A program made the translations under genes and the position numbers. A DNA stretch of 64,000 nucleotides, from NCBI RefSeq assembly GCF_000466685.1, contig NZ_ANNG01000010.1:1-64000 (forward strand). The letters run 5' to 3'. This DNA comes from Campylobacter concisus UNSWCS. Its GTDB lineage: Bacteria; Campylobacterota; Campylobacteria; Campylobacterales; Campylobacteraceae. Numbering within the stretch: position 1 is the first letter of the stretch; each line of letters opens with the position of its first letter. The notes under the pieces are model-generated. The model ran no database searches. It was not told where the DNA came from and saw only the letters and a program-made list of their open reading frames with translations. Positions 34,693 to 45,129 of the stretch are shown in pieces.

Positions 34693-35454
34693 ATGAATGA
34701 AATTTACTTGATCTCTTTGGCAAAAGACACCAAAAGGCGCGAGCTTTTGCAGCAGAAATTTGGCTCTTATGATAGCTTTAAACTAATAGACGCAGTTGAT
34801 GGCAGGGAGCTAAACGCGAGGGAGTACTACAAGATCATTTCGCCATCATTTAAAGCTTACGGCAAGGTTTTAAGCCCGGCTGAGGTTGGCTGTTCGCTCT
34901 CGCACGTGAAGGCTTACGAGGCGTTTTTGGCGAGTGAAGCCAAATTTGCTCTCATCTTTGAAGATGACGTGATAGGAGATGATCAGGCTATAAAAGATGC
35001 CTTTTTAGCAGCCAGCAAGATGCCTGAAAATAGCGTGCTCATATGTGGCATGCAAGATGGGCTAGAGGGCAGGTTTAGCGCCTTTGGCAAAAAGGTGGAT
35101 ACTAGCCTAAGTAAGCCGCTTTGGCAGGTCTCAAAGCACTCATTTTCAAGCATTTATAGAGCAGGGGCTTATGTGCTAACTAAAAAAAGCGCTAAAAATT
35201 TGCTTGAAATTCATAAGCGTGCGCTTTGCACGACCGATGTTTGGGACTATTTGCTTGGCGTTAATGATATGCAGATGTATTTTTGCGATCTTTTTGCGCA
35301 CCCAACTGATCTAAGTGGCTCAAACATCGAGGGTGAGCGCCTTGAGAGGGGATACAGCGCAAATTTAAAGGCCTACATAAAAACATTTAAATTTATACTT
35401 TTCTCAAGGCTTGAGAAGCTTCAAGGCTATGAGAGAATTTTTAAAAGGGGCTAA
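34693..35454 (+). CDS. GT25 family glycosyltransferase
   Basis: The 253-aa protein has the GT25 N-terminus IYLISLAKDTKRRELLQQKF, the conserved SPAEVGCSLSHVKAYE, and FEDDV as the DxD-type motif. GT25 enzymes in Gram-negatives usually add galactose to LOS. Here the gene lies between the flippase and pgl glycosyltransferases, so it may decorate the N-glycan or the LOS. It starts right after the flippase TAA. Confidence 0.85.
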   Translation: MNEIYLISLAKDTKRRELLQQKFGSYDSFKLIDAVDGRELNAREYYKIISPSFKAYGKVLSPAEVGCSLSHVKAYEAFLASEAKFALIFEDDVIGDDQAIKDAFLAASKMPENSVLICGMQDGLEGRFSAFGKKVDTSLSKPLWQVSKHSFSSIYRAGAYVLTKKSAKNLLEIHKRALCTTDVWDYLLGVNDMQMYFCDLFAHPTDLSGSNIEGERLERGYSANLKAYIKTFKFILFSRLEKLQGYERIFKRG

Positions 35455-36387
35455 ATGAGCGAGCCATTAATCAGCATCGTAACCGCGACTTATAAGCGTC
35501 CAGAGCTTTTAAAAAAGGCCATAAAAAGCGCTCTAGCTCAAAGCTATAAAAATTTAGAAATAGTTGTAACCGATGACGGCGATGACGAGAGTGCGAGTGA
35601 AATTTGCAAGAGTTTTAACGACGCAAGGATCAAATTTGTAAAAAACAGTGCTCACAAAAAAAGCCCAAATGGTAACAAAAATAACGGCTTTGACAACGCA
35701 ACAGGCGAGTTTGTCTGCTTGCTTGATGATGATGACGAGCTTTTGCCAGAGGCGATTGCCCAGTGCTATGAAATTTTAAAAAGTGGCGAGTATTCGTGCG
35801 TTTTTGCAGACGCGATCTGCGAGAAAGATGGCGTGATGACAGAGGTCGTGGCTGGTAGAAGCCCGTATAACAAGAGTGGGGCGATGAGCAAGGTTGATTA
35901 TCATTGCGGGCGGATAAATGGCGAGTACTTTAAGCTTTTTTCACGTGAATTTATAGATGATTTTAGGTTTGATGAGAGCAGTTTTGGCGGCGAAAATGAG
36001 CTTTATATCCGCTTTTTTGAAAAAAATGTCTTCTATCTTAAGAAGCCACTTTACATCTACCGCATCGCAAGAAGCGATAGTGCGACGTTAAATGCCGGCA
36101 AACACGCGCTAAATGTGGCAAACGCTTACATCAAAACAGCAAATTTGCACTACGACATCGCTATAAAAAATGAGCCAAAATTTCTAGCTATGCAGTATAA
36201 AAATGCCGCTTACTACGCCAAAATAGCAGGCGAATATGGCCTTATGTTAAGGTGTATCTTTAAAAGTCTTAGCATTAAATTTAGTAAAGAGGCACTTATA
36301 TTTTTGCTGCTTAGCCCTCTTCCAAGTGGCATTTTACCAGCACTTTCAAGACTTAGAGTAAAGATAAAACAAAGGTTTGGCGTATGA
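35455..36387 (+). CDS. GT2 family glycosyltransferase, possible PglI equivalent
   Basis: The 310-aa enzyme has [18 protein letters not shown], the VTDDGDDESAS nucleotide motif and LLDDDDELLPEA as DxD. Length and fold match PglI, which adds the branching glucose to the C. jejuni N-glycan, but other functions cannot be excluded. It starts one base after GT25 and overlaps the next gene by four bases. Confidence 0.78.
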   Translation: MSEPLISIVTATYKRPELLKKAIKSALAQSYKNLEIVVTDDGDDESASEICKSFNDARIKFVKNSAHKKSPNGNKNNGFDNATGEFVCLLDDDDELLPEAIAQCYEILKSGEYSCVFADAICEKDGVMTEVVAGRSPYNKSGAMSKVDYHCGRINGEYFKLFSREFIDDFRFDESSFGGENELYIRFFEKNVFYLKKPLYIYRIARSDSATLNAGKHALNVANAYIKTANLHYDIAIKNEPKFLAMQYKNAAYYAKIAGEYGLMLRCIFKSLSIKFSKEALIFLLLSPLPSGILPALSRLRVKIKQRFGV

Positions 36388-37442
36388 GGATATTATTTGT
36401 CACATCAACGCTTAGAAGTGGCGGTGCGGAGCGAGTTTGCGCGGTGATCGCATCAAGATTTAGCATGGATCACGATGTAAGCCTTGTTAAATTTGATAAG
36501 GACGAGCCATTTTACGAGCTGGCAAGTGGCGTGAAGCTCATAAATTTAGGCGTTGGGGCTGATGAGCTTGGCTTGGTTGGAAATTTAAAAAAGAGAGTTT
36601 TAAAGGTGCTTGCTTTAAGAGCGCTCATAAGAGAGGGCAAATTTGACGCTGTGATATCATTTTTAGACGCCGTAAATACCTTGGTACTCTTTAGCTCAGC
36701 AGGACTAAAAACGCCTATAATAATAAGCGAGCACACAAACTACCTTGCGCCAAAAAGAGCCATTTTTAAGGTGCTAAGACGCCTTAGTTATCCATTTGCA
36801 AACGCACTTAGCGTTTTAAGCGACGAGGATCTTGGCTACTACTCGAAATTTTGCAAAAATGTGATGAAAATTTACAACCCGCTCTTTGAAGAGATACGCA
36901 GTGAGAGCTTTGATAAAGAAAATTTAGTCATCTTTGTTGGCAGGCTAAATAAGATAAAAAACTGCGAAATGTTTGTAAGAGTGGCTGCAAACTTAAAGCA
37001 AAGCGGCTATAAATTCGCTGTCGCTGGAGATGGCGGCGAGAGGGCAAATTTAGAAAAATTAGCTAAAAATTTGGGTGCAGAGGTGGAGTTTTTAGGAAAT
37101 GTAAGCGACATCGCCTCTCTTTATAAAAGGGCAAAGGTGCTGCTCTCTTGCTCAAATTTCGAGGGTCTTGGAAACACATTGATAGAGGCGATAAACTATG
37201 ACTGCGTGCGGGTTGCGACAAGAACTAGTGGGGCAAAAGAGCTTATAAAAGATGGTTTTGATGGCTTGCTTTGTGAGATAAATGACGTTGATGATATGAG
37301 TAAAAAGCTTGCAAATTTGCTGCAAGATGAGGCAAAGATGAGTGAATTTGCTAAAAATGCAAGAGCTAGACTTGATGAGTTTAGCGTGGAGCAAATTTAT
37401 AAAAAATGGCTGGAGCTTTTAAGACTTGGAGGTGTGAAGTGA
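36384..37442 (+). CDS. GT4 glycosyltransferase, PglH-like (copy 1)
   Basis: The 352-aa enzyme starts MRILFVTSTLRSGGAERV and has FVGRLNKIKNCEMF and FEGLGNTLIEA, with the conserved IISEHTNYLAPKR block seen in PglH. PglH polymerises GalNAc residues on the C. jejuni lipid-linked glycan. The adjacent gene is a paralogue, so the two may divide this task or add different sugars. Four-base overlaps on both sides indicate one operon. Confidence 0.75.
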   Translation: MRILFVTSTLRSGGAERVCAVIASRFSMDHDVSLVKFDKDEPFYELASGVKLINLGVGADELGLVGNLKKRVLKVLALRALIREGKFDAVISFLDAVNTLVLFSSAGLKTPIIISEHTNYLAPKRAIFKVLRRLSYPFANALSVLSDEDLGYYSKFCKNVMKIYNPLFEEIRSESFDKENLVIFVGRLNKIKNCEMFVRVAANLKQSGYKFAVAGDGGERANLEKLAKNLGAEVEFLGNVSDIASLYKRAKVLLSCSNFEGLGNTLIEAINYDCVRVATRTSGAKELIKDGFDGLLCEINDVDDMSKKLANLLQDEAKMSEFAKNARARLDEFSVEQIYKKWLELLRLGGVK

Positions 37443-38482
37443 AAATTCTTTTTGTCATCGCTGCACTTAGAAATGGTGGGGCCGAGCGCGTGCTAAACGT
37501 GCTTGCAAATGAGCTTTGCAAAGACAATGAGATCACTATCGCCCTGCTTGAAGAGGATCTTGGACTTTATAAATTTAGTGAAAAGACAAAGATCATAAAC
37601 CTTAATGTGAGTGGCTCTGGGCTGGCTTTAAAATTTAAAAAAATCCTCGCTCTTAGAGCGCTTTTTAAGGAGCAAAAAGCTGATCTCATAATTAGCTTTA
37701 TCGACTGGACAAACGTCGCTTGCGTGCTGGCAAATTTGGGGCTAAAGAGCAAACTAATAGCAACCGAGCACCACGAGCATAGCTACTTAAAAAGTAAAGT
37801 CGCAAGCGCTATGCGTGACTTTTCGTATAAATTTGTAGATGGTTTAAGCGTGCTAAGTAAAAGCGACTACGACTACTATAAATTTGCCAAAAATCGCGAG
37901 GTCATACATAATCCACTTTTTATCGACGTGCCTGAAAATTGCGAGAAGCAAAACGTCATCTTAAGCGTGGCAAGGCTGGAGGCGGTAAAGGGCTATGATA
38001 TCTATTTTGAGGCGCTTAGCAAGGTGGATAAGGGCTTGCTTGATGGCTGGGAGATAAAGATCGCAGGCAGTGGCAGACAGGAAGTGCAGCTAAAAGAGAT
38101 GGCTTTAAATTTAGGGCTTAATGTCAAATTTCTAGGTCATATGAGCGACGTTGCAAAGCTTTACAGCGAGGCAAAAATTTTTACTCTTTGCTCAAGAAGC
38201 GAGGGGCTTTCAAATGTGCTAATAGAATCAGGCGCATTTGGCTGCGCTAGGCTAAGTAGCGACACTGTGGGCGCAAGAGAGCTTATAAATGACGGCACAG
38301 ACGGGCTTATCTTTAAAAACGGCGACAGCAATGATCTAAAAAATAAGCTTGAGATGCTTTTAAAAGATGAAAATTTAAGGCAAAAACTAGCAAAAAACGC
38401 CAGTGAAAGTGCAAATTTATTTAGCAAAGAAAATATCATCAAGCAGTGGCGAGAATTTATAAAAAAGGTTGTTAGCAAGTGA
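37439..38482 (+). CDS. GT4 glycosyltransferase, PglH-like (copy 2)
   Basis: The 347-aa enzyme starts VKILFVIAALRNGGAERV, closely echoing copy 1, and has ATEHHEHSYLKSK and RSEGLSNVLIES as acceptor and donor blocks. GTG at 37439 is chosen because GGAGG lies six bases upstream and it overlaps the preceding stop as GTGA; an ATG 33 bases upstream lies inside the previous gene. Which copy is the functional PglH is not decidable from sequence. Confidence 0.75.
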   Translation: MKILFVIAALRNGGAERVLNVLANELCKDNEITIALLEEDLGLYKFSEKTKIINLNVSGSGLALKFKKILALRALFKEQKADLIISFIDWTNVACVLANLGLKSKLIATEHHEHSYLKSKVASAMRDFSYKFVDGLSVLSKSDYDYYKFAKNREVIHNPLFIDVPENCEKQNVILSVARLEAVKGYDIYFEALSKVDKGLLDGWEIKIAGSGRQEVQLKEMALNLGLNVKFLGHMSDVAKLYSEAKIFTLCSRSEGLSNVLIESGAFGCARLSSDTVGARELINDGTDGLIFKNGDSNDLKNKLEMLLKDENLRQKLAKNASESANLFSKENIIKQWREFIKKVVSK

Positions 38483-39603
38483 AAAAATTAGCCGTTTTTT
38501 TATACTCGATGGGGCCTGGCGGGGCTGAGCGAAATGTGGCAAATTTACTGCCATTTTTGATCAAATGTTATGAAGTTCATCTCATCTTAATGAGCAAGGT
38601 CATCGCCTATGAGATTCCAAGCGAGGTGCAAATCCACTTTATAGAAAATAGCGATCCTTACGAGAGCGGGATAAAGAAGCTTGCAAGGCTCTTTTTAGCG
38701 ATGCCAATGCTTGCCTTTAAGTATAAAAAGCTCTGTCAAAGCTTAAACATCGACACGCAGTTTGTGCTGATGAACCGCCCTTGCTATATCGCTGGGCTTG
38801 CTAGGATTTTAGGGCTAAGGGCTAGGCTAGTTATCAGCGAGCGAAGCTGTCCGTCGATCCTATATAAAAACGATCTAAGCGGGCGAGTTAATAAATTTTT
38901 ACTCACTCATCTTTATAAAAAAGCTGATCTAATCCTCGCAAATGCAGCTGGCAATAAAGAGGATCTGGTGCGAAATTTTGGTATGAGCGAGGCAAAGACA
39001 AAGGTGCTTTATAACGCCCTTGATCTAAAAACTATAAATTTGCTAAAAGATGAGCCGCTTGAGAGCGACTTTAAGCCATTTTTCATAAACATAGGCCGCC
39101 TTGATAGCGGTAAAAATCAAGCCATGCTAATAAAAATAATAGCTTCTATTAGCGACCCTCGCGCCACGCTTGGCATCCTTGGCAAAGGGCCTTTAAAAGA
39201 TGAGTTACAAAATTTGATAGACAAATTTGGTGTGAGTGATCGAGTAAAGCTTCTTGGCACTGATAAAAATCCTTTTAGGCATATAAAAAACGCCTCTTGC
39301 TTACTTTGTGCTTCACGTTTTGAGGGCTTTTCAAATGTCTTGCTTGAAGCACTAGCGTGCGAAAAAACTATCATCTCAACCGAACACAAGAGCGGCGCAA
39401 AGGAGCTTTTGGGCGAGAGTGAGTTTGGCATCTTAGTGCCTGTTGATGACGAAAATGCGATGAAAGAGGCGATGATAAAAGTGCTTAACGAGCGTGAAAT
39501 AAGGCAAAATTTTGAAAATGTTGCGTATAATCGGGCTAAATTTTTTGATAGTGAAAACATAGCGAGCGAGCTTATAAATTTTTTGGAAAATCCTAATGAA
39601 TAG
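38479..39603 (+). CDS. pglJ: PglJ N-acetylgalactosaminyltransferase
   Basis: PglJ adds the third residue to the lipid-linked N-glycan. The 374-aa GT4 protein has KKLAVFLYSMGPGGAERNVA, then VHLILM, LMNRPCYIAGLAR and ASRFEGFSNVLLEALA, HKSGAKELLGESEFG, the arrangement I recall for Campylobacter PglJ. As in C. jejuni, it directly precedes pglB. GTG start, four-base overlap with the gene before and eight-base overlap with pglB. Confidence 0.83.
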   Translation: MKKLAVFLYSMGPGGAERNVANLLPFLIKCYEVHLILMSKVIAYEIPSEVQIHFIENSDPYESGIKKLARLFLAMPMLAFKYKKLCQSLNIDTQFVLMNRPCYIAGLARILGLRARLVISERSCPSILYKNDLSGRVNKFLLTHLYKKADLILANAAGNKEDLVRNFGMSEAKTKVLYNALDLKTINLLKDEPLESDFKPFFINIGRLDSGKNQAMLIKIIASISDPRATLGILGKGPLKDELQNLIDKFGVSDRVKLLGTDKNPFRHIKNASCLLCASRFEGFSNVLLEALACEKTIISTEHKSGAKELLGESEFGILVPVDDENAMKEAMIKVLNEREIRQNFENVAYNRAKFFDSENIASELINFLENPNE

Positions 39604-41695
39604 AAATTTGTTTTTTAAAAATTACTCTTTATACCTTATGATATTTGCCGCGGTCATCTTTGGCATGGTTTGCAGGCTTTACTGGGTCTTTTGGGCGAGT
39701 GAGTATCCAGTCTTTTTTTGGAACAACGAGCTGATGATCAGCACAAACGACGGCTACGCATTTGCCGAGGGGGCAAGGGACATGCTAGCTGGCTTTCATC
39801 AAGAAAACGATCTTAGCTATTACGGCTATCCGCTCTCGACGCTTACTTACTGGATCGTGAAATTCCTAGGCGTCAAGCTTGAGACAGCGATGATTTATAT
39901 GAGTGTATTTTTCTCGTCGCTTGTGGCCGTGCCTGTTATCTTGATCGCAAATGAATACAAAGTAAAAATGGCTGGCTTTATCGCTGCACTTCTTGCAGTG
40001 ATCGCAAACAGCTACTACAACCGCACGATGGCAGGTTACTACGACACCGACATGCTCATCATCACTCTTAGTATCTTTGTCGTTTGGGGGCTTGTTAGGG
40101 TGCTTGAGAAAAAGGACGCAAAGAGCCTGATAATAGCACCTTTAAGCGTGCTTATTTATATGTGGTGGTATATGAGCGCCTTTTCGCTTATTAGCATTTT
40201 AACTGGGCTATTTTTACTTTACACGCTCATTTTTGATAGTAAAAATCCACTTTTTTACCTTGAAATTTCGCTGCTTTTGCTTGCTATCTCAAACCTTGAT
40301 CTAACGCTTAAATTTATCGCTGTTATCGTTATTTATGCACTTTGCCTATTTAAAAAAGAGGTGATAAATTTAAAATTTACTCTTGGCATTTTGGCGGTTA
40401 TCTTTGTCATTTTTGTCATCCGTGGTGGGCTAAATCCGATAATCTTTCAGCTTAAATTTTACGTCTTTAGAGATGCGCCTGAAGTTGGCGGCATGAGCTT
40501 TCACTTTTTTAATGTCAATCAAACCATCCAAGAGTCAAGCGTCGTTGATTTTACGCTATTTTGCGAGAGGATCAGCGCAAATGTCATCACATTTTTGATC
40601 TCGCTTGTTGGCGTCGCTCTATTTTGCTACAAGCACCGCTCATTTACCGTCTCGCTTGGCATGCTCGCACTTGGCTTTTTGGCCTTTAAAAGCGGCCTTA
40701 GATTTACTATTTATGCTGTGCCTATTATGGCGCTTGGCTTTGGATACTTAGTAGAGTTTGTGCTTGCAAATTTAAAGCTAAAAGGGGCCGTGCTAAATCT
40801 CATAAGAGCCTTCATAGCAGCTCTCGTGCTTGCTCCAGCGCTCATTCACATCTATGGCTACAAGGCTGAGCCAGTCTTTGTAAATAAAGAGGTTGAAATT
40901 TTAAACAAGCTAAAAGGCATCGCAGGACGCGAGGACTACGTGGTTGCATGGTGGGATTATGGATATCCGATTAGATATTACAGCGATGTTAAGACGCTAA
41001 TTGACGGCGGAAAGCACCTTGGACGTGAAAATTTTGCCGTGAGCTTTGCGCTTGGAAGCGACGAGATGAGCTCGGCAAATATGGCAAGGCTTGATGTAGA
41101 ATACACTGAGCGAAATTTCAAAGAGCACTTTAATGGCAACTTGGCTCAAATTTTAAAAGATAGAAATTTAAGCGTTGATCAGTTTTTTAGCGAGATAAAA
41201 GAGGCAAATTTTAGCCTACCAGCAAAGAGCAGAGAGATATATTATTACCTGCCAGATAGGATGCTTAGCATTTTCCCGACCATTTTGCAGTTTAGCAAGA
41301 TCGATCTAAAAAGTGGTAAAAATTTAAACAATGGACTTTTCATCACCACAAGAGCGATCTCGCAAAGCGAAAAGGGCATTAGGCTAAGTGGCGGATTTAC
41401 TCTAACAAGCGATGTCACAAATTTGATCTATGATGGCAATGTCTTACCGCTAAGATCTTTCATAGAGACCGACTACAACGAGGCTGGCAAGCTAAATGTA
41501 AAAGAGTATAAAAATAATGAAAGCTCAAACATTTCTGTCATTTTTATGAGGGATTATGGTAGATTTATCATCCTTGATGAGAGCATTTTAAATAGCGCCT
41601 ACATACAGCTTTTCGTGCTTGAAAGATACGATCCAAAAGTCTTTGAGCCAGTTATACTTGATGGGGCGGCAAAAGTTTATAGGCTAAAGAGGTAG
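39596..41695 (+). CDS. pglB: Oligosaccharyltransferase PglB
   Basis: PglB transfers the lipid-linked glycan to Asn in D/E-x-N-x-S/T sequons in the periplasm. The 699-aa STT3 protein has an N-terminal multi-helix membrane domain with the catalytic Asp52 (STNDGYAFAEGARD), the metal DTDM motif near 150, and the WWDYG acceptor-recognition motif at 452-456 in the periplasmic domain. Length is normal. It lies between pglJ and pglA as in other campylobacters. Confidence 0.96.
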   Translation: MNRNLFFKNYSLYLMIFAAVIFGMVCRLYWVFWASEYPVFFWNNELMISTNDGYAFAEGARDMLAGFHQENDLSYYGYPLSTLTYWIVKFLGVKLETAMIYMSVFFSSLVAVPVILIANEYKVKMAGFIAALLAVIANSYYNRTMAGYYDTDMLIITLSIFVVWGLVRVLEKKDAKSLIIAPLSVLIYMWWYMSAFSLISILTGLFLLYTLIFDSKNPLFYLEISLLLLAISNLDLTLKFIAVIVIYALCLFKKEVINLKFTLGILAVIFVIFVIRGGLNPIIFQLKFYVFRDAPEVGGMSFHFFNVNQTIQESSVVDFTLFCERISANVITFLISLVGVALFCYKHRSFTVSLGMLALGFLAFKSGLRFTIYAVPIMALGFGYLVEFVLANLKLKGAVLNLIRAFIAALVLAPALIHIYGYKAEPVFVNKEVEILNKLKGIAGREDYVVAWWDYGYPIRYYSDVKTLIDGGKHLGRENFAVSFALGSDEMSSANMARLDVEYTERNFKEHFNGNLAQILKDRNLSVDQFFSEIKEANFSLPAKSREIYYYLPDRMLSIFPTILQFSKIDLKSGKNLNNGLFITTRAISQSEKGIRLSGGFTLTSDVTNLIYDGNVLPLRSFIETDYNEAGKLNVKEYKNNESSNISVIFMRDYGRFIILDESILNSAYIQLFVLERYDPKVFEPVILDGAAKVYRLKR

Positions 41696-41697
41696 AG

Positions 41698-42813
41698 ATG
41701 GCAAGGATAGGATTTTTAAGCCACGCTGATATGAGCATACACTTTTTTAGACGCCCTATAATGCAGGCTTTAAAAGATATGGGGCATGAGGTTTTTGCTA
41801 TCGCTCCAAAAGGAAATTTCACTAATGAGCTTGCTAAAAGCTTTCACACCGTCACCTACGAGCTTGATAAGGCGAGCCTAAATCCGCTAACCGTGATAAA
41901 TAACTCAAAAAAATTATCTCAAATTTTAGGCGAGCTAAATTTAGACCTGCTTCAAACTGGCGCTCACAAGTCAAATGTCTTTGGCACATTTGCTGCTAAA
42001 AACGCTGGCATAAAGCACGTGATAAATTTGGTCGAAGGCCTTGGTAGCTTTTATATCGATGATGATATTAAGACAAAGGCTGTGCGTTTTGTCATGGAGA
42101 GCCTTTATAAGCTATCTTTTTCAAAGGCTGATGCTTGCATCTTCGTAAATAACGCAGATCCAGACTATCTGATCTCAAAAAATTTGATAGATAAAAGCAA
42201 GGTGTACCGCATAAAAAGTGTCGGCGTCGATACTGCTAAATTTGACCCAGCTATCACGCAGGCAGCGGACTTGGGTGAAAAAAAGGTCATTTTGATGATC
42301 GCCAGAGCCATGTGGCACAAGGGTGTTCGTGAATTTTACGAGGCAGCTGAAATTTTAAATGGCTATAAAAACTGCGAATTTGTCTTTGTGGGCGAGGGCT
42401 TTGCTGGTAATAAATCAACCGCAGACGAGAGCTTTTTAAAAGGTGGCAAGGTGCGATATCTTGGCGCTAGAAACGACATACCACAGCTTTTAAAAGCTTC
42501 TTACTTGCTGGCTTTGCCAAGCTATAAAGAGGGCTTTCCAAGAACGGTTTTAGAGGCGATGAGCATGGCTAAAGCAGTCGTTGCAAGCGACGTGACAGGC
42601 TGTAATGAGGCAGTAAAGGACGGCTACAACGGACTTTTATGCAAGGTAAAAGACGCAAGTGATCTTGCTAGTAAGATAAAAATTTTGCTTGATGACGAAG
42701 CGCTTTGCGCTAAACTTGGGCAAAATGGCAGAGACTGGGCAGTTAGTGAATTCGACGAGAAGCAAATCGCGAAAAGATATATAGAAATTTATAGGAAATT
42801 TATAGATGTATAG
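41698..42813 (+). CDS. pglA: PglA N,N'-diacetylbacillosaminyl-PP-undecaprenol GalNAc transferase
   Basis: PglA adds the first GalNAc to the lipid-linked diNAcBac. The 371-aa GT4 enzyme starts [19 protein letters not shown] and contains [43 protein letters not shown] and [17 protein letters not shown], matching the recalled PglA pattern. It overlaps pglC by eight bases. Confidence 0.93.
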   Translation: MARIGFLSHADMSIHFFRRPIMQALKDMGHEVFAIAPKGNFTNELAKSFHTVTYELDKASLNPLTVINNSKKLSQILGELNLDLLQTGAHKSNVFGTFAAKNAGIKHVINLVEGLGSFYIDDDIKTKAVRFVMESLYKLSFSKADACIFVNNADPDYLISKNLIDKSKVYRIKSVGVDTAKFDPAITQAADLGEKKVILMIARAMWHKGVREFYEAAEILNGYKNCEFVFVGEGFAGNKSTADESFLKGGKVRYLGARNDIPQLLKASYLLALPSYKEGFPRTVLEAMSMAKAVVASDVTGCNEAVKDGYNGLLCKVKDASDLASKIKILLDDEALCAKLGQNGRDWAVSEFDEKQIAKRYIEIYRKFIDV

Positions 42814-43411
42814 AAATTTTTTAAAGAGGGTGATTGACATTTTGGGGGCTTTGTTTTTGCTTATTTTAACGTCGCCCATCATCATAGCAACGGCGATATT
42901 TATATATTTTAAGGTAAGTCGTGATGTCATTTTTACACAGGCAAGACCAGGACTAAATGAGAAAATTTTTAAAATTTATAAATTTAAGACGATGAGCGAT
43001 GAGCGTGACGCAAATGGCGAGCTTTTGCCAGATGATCAGCGTCTTGGTAAATTTGGCAAACTGATCCGCTCACTTAGCCTCGATGAGTTACCACAGCTTT
43101 TTAACGTGCTAAAGGGCGATATGAGTTTTATCGGACCAAGGCCGCTTTTGGTCGAGTATCTACCCATCTATAACGAAACGCAAAAGCACCGCCACGACGT
43201 GCGCCCTGGTATCACGGGTCTAGCGCAGGTAAATGGCAGAAACGCCATAAGCTGGGAGAAAAAATTTGAATACGACGTCTATTACGCTAAAAATTTAAGC
43301 TTTATGCTTGATGTAAAGATCGCTTTGCAGACAATAGAAAAGGTGCTAAAACGAAGTGGCGTCAGCAAAGAGGGGCAGGCGACGACGGAGAAATTTAATG
43401 GCAAAAACTAA
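42806..43411 (+). CDS. pglC: PglC undecaprenyl-phosphate diNAcBac-1-phosphate transferase
   Basis: PglC starts glycan assembly by moving phospho-diNAcBac to undecaprenyl phosphate. The 201-aa monotopic enzyme has one N-terminal re-entrant hydrophobic helix (about 9-31), the [13 protein letters not shown] block and the C-terminal [20 protein letters not shown] region of the small sugar-transferase superfamily. It overlaps pglD by 14 bases. Confidence 0.94.
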   Translation: MYRNFLKRVIDILGALFLLILTSPIIIATAIFIYFKVSRDVIFTQARPGLNEKIFKIYKFKTMSDERDANGELLPDDQRLGKFGKLIRSLSLDELPQLFNVLKGDMSFIGPRPLLVEYLPIYNETQKHRHDVRPGITGLAQVNGRNAISWEKKFEYDVYYAKNLSFMLDVKIALQTIEKVLKRSGVSKEGQATTEKFNGKN

Positions 43412-43988
43412 GAAAATTTACATCTACGGAGCGAGTGGGCACGGGCTTGTGATCGCTGACATTGCTAGAGATAATGGCTATGATGAGATAGTTTTTTTAG
43501 ACGATGCTAGTGAGCGTAAATTTAGCCCAGAGCTTGAAAAAGCTGACATCATAATAGCCATAGGTGATAATAAAACAAGGCAAAAGATCAGCCAAAAGGT
43601 GGGGGCCGCTGGCTTTGAGATAGTAAATTTGATCCATAAAAGTGCGGTTGTGAGCGAAAGCGCTGTGATAGAAAAAGGTGTAGTGGTCATGCCAAATGCC
43701 GTGATAAACGCAAAAGCTCGCATAAAAGAGGGCGCTATCATAAACTCTGGTGCAGTGATAGAGCATGAGTGCGTGATAGGTAAATTTGCTCACATCAGCC
43801 CAAATGCAGCCCTTGCTGGAAACGTTAGCGTGGGCGAATTTACGCACGTTGGCATTGGCTCAAGCGTCATTCAAGGCATAAGTATCGGTAAAAACTGCGT
43901 CATTGGCGCTGGAAGCGTGGTTGTACGAGATATAAAAGATGGCATAAAGGCGTATGGCGTGCCTGCATGCGAGCGCGCTAAGATATAA
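43398..43988 (+). CDS. pglD: PglD UDP-4-amino-sugar N-acetyltransferase
   Basis: PglD acetylates UDP-4-amino-4,6-dideoxy-GlcNAc to UDP-diNAcBac. The 196-aa protein has the N-terminal sugar-binding motif [11 protein letters not shown] and a left-handed beta-helix of hexapeptide repeats ending in [12 protein letters not shown] and YGVPA. ATG at 43398 is chosen because GGAG precedes it by six bases and the known family start (Ile/Tyr-rich strand, GASGHG) follows closely; the frame is open further upstream inside pglC. Confidence 0.93.
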   Translation: MAKTKKIYIYGASGHGLVIADIARDNGYDEIVFLDDASERKFSPELEKADIIIAIGDNKTRQKISQKVGAAGFEIVNLIHKSAVVSESAVIEKGVVVMPNAVINAKARIKEGAIINSGAVIEHECVIGKFAHISPNAALAGNVSVGEFTHVGIGSSVIQGISIGKNCVIGAGSVVVRDIKDGIKAYGVPACERAKI

Positions 43989-44004
43989 ATTTAAAAATAA
44001 GTGC

Positions 44005-45129
<1,125 letters not shown>

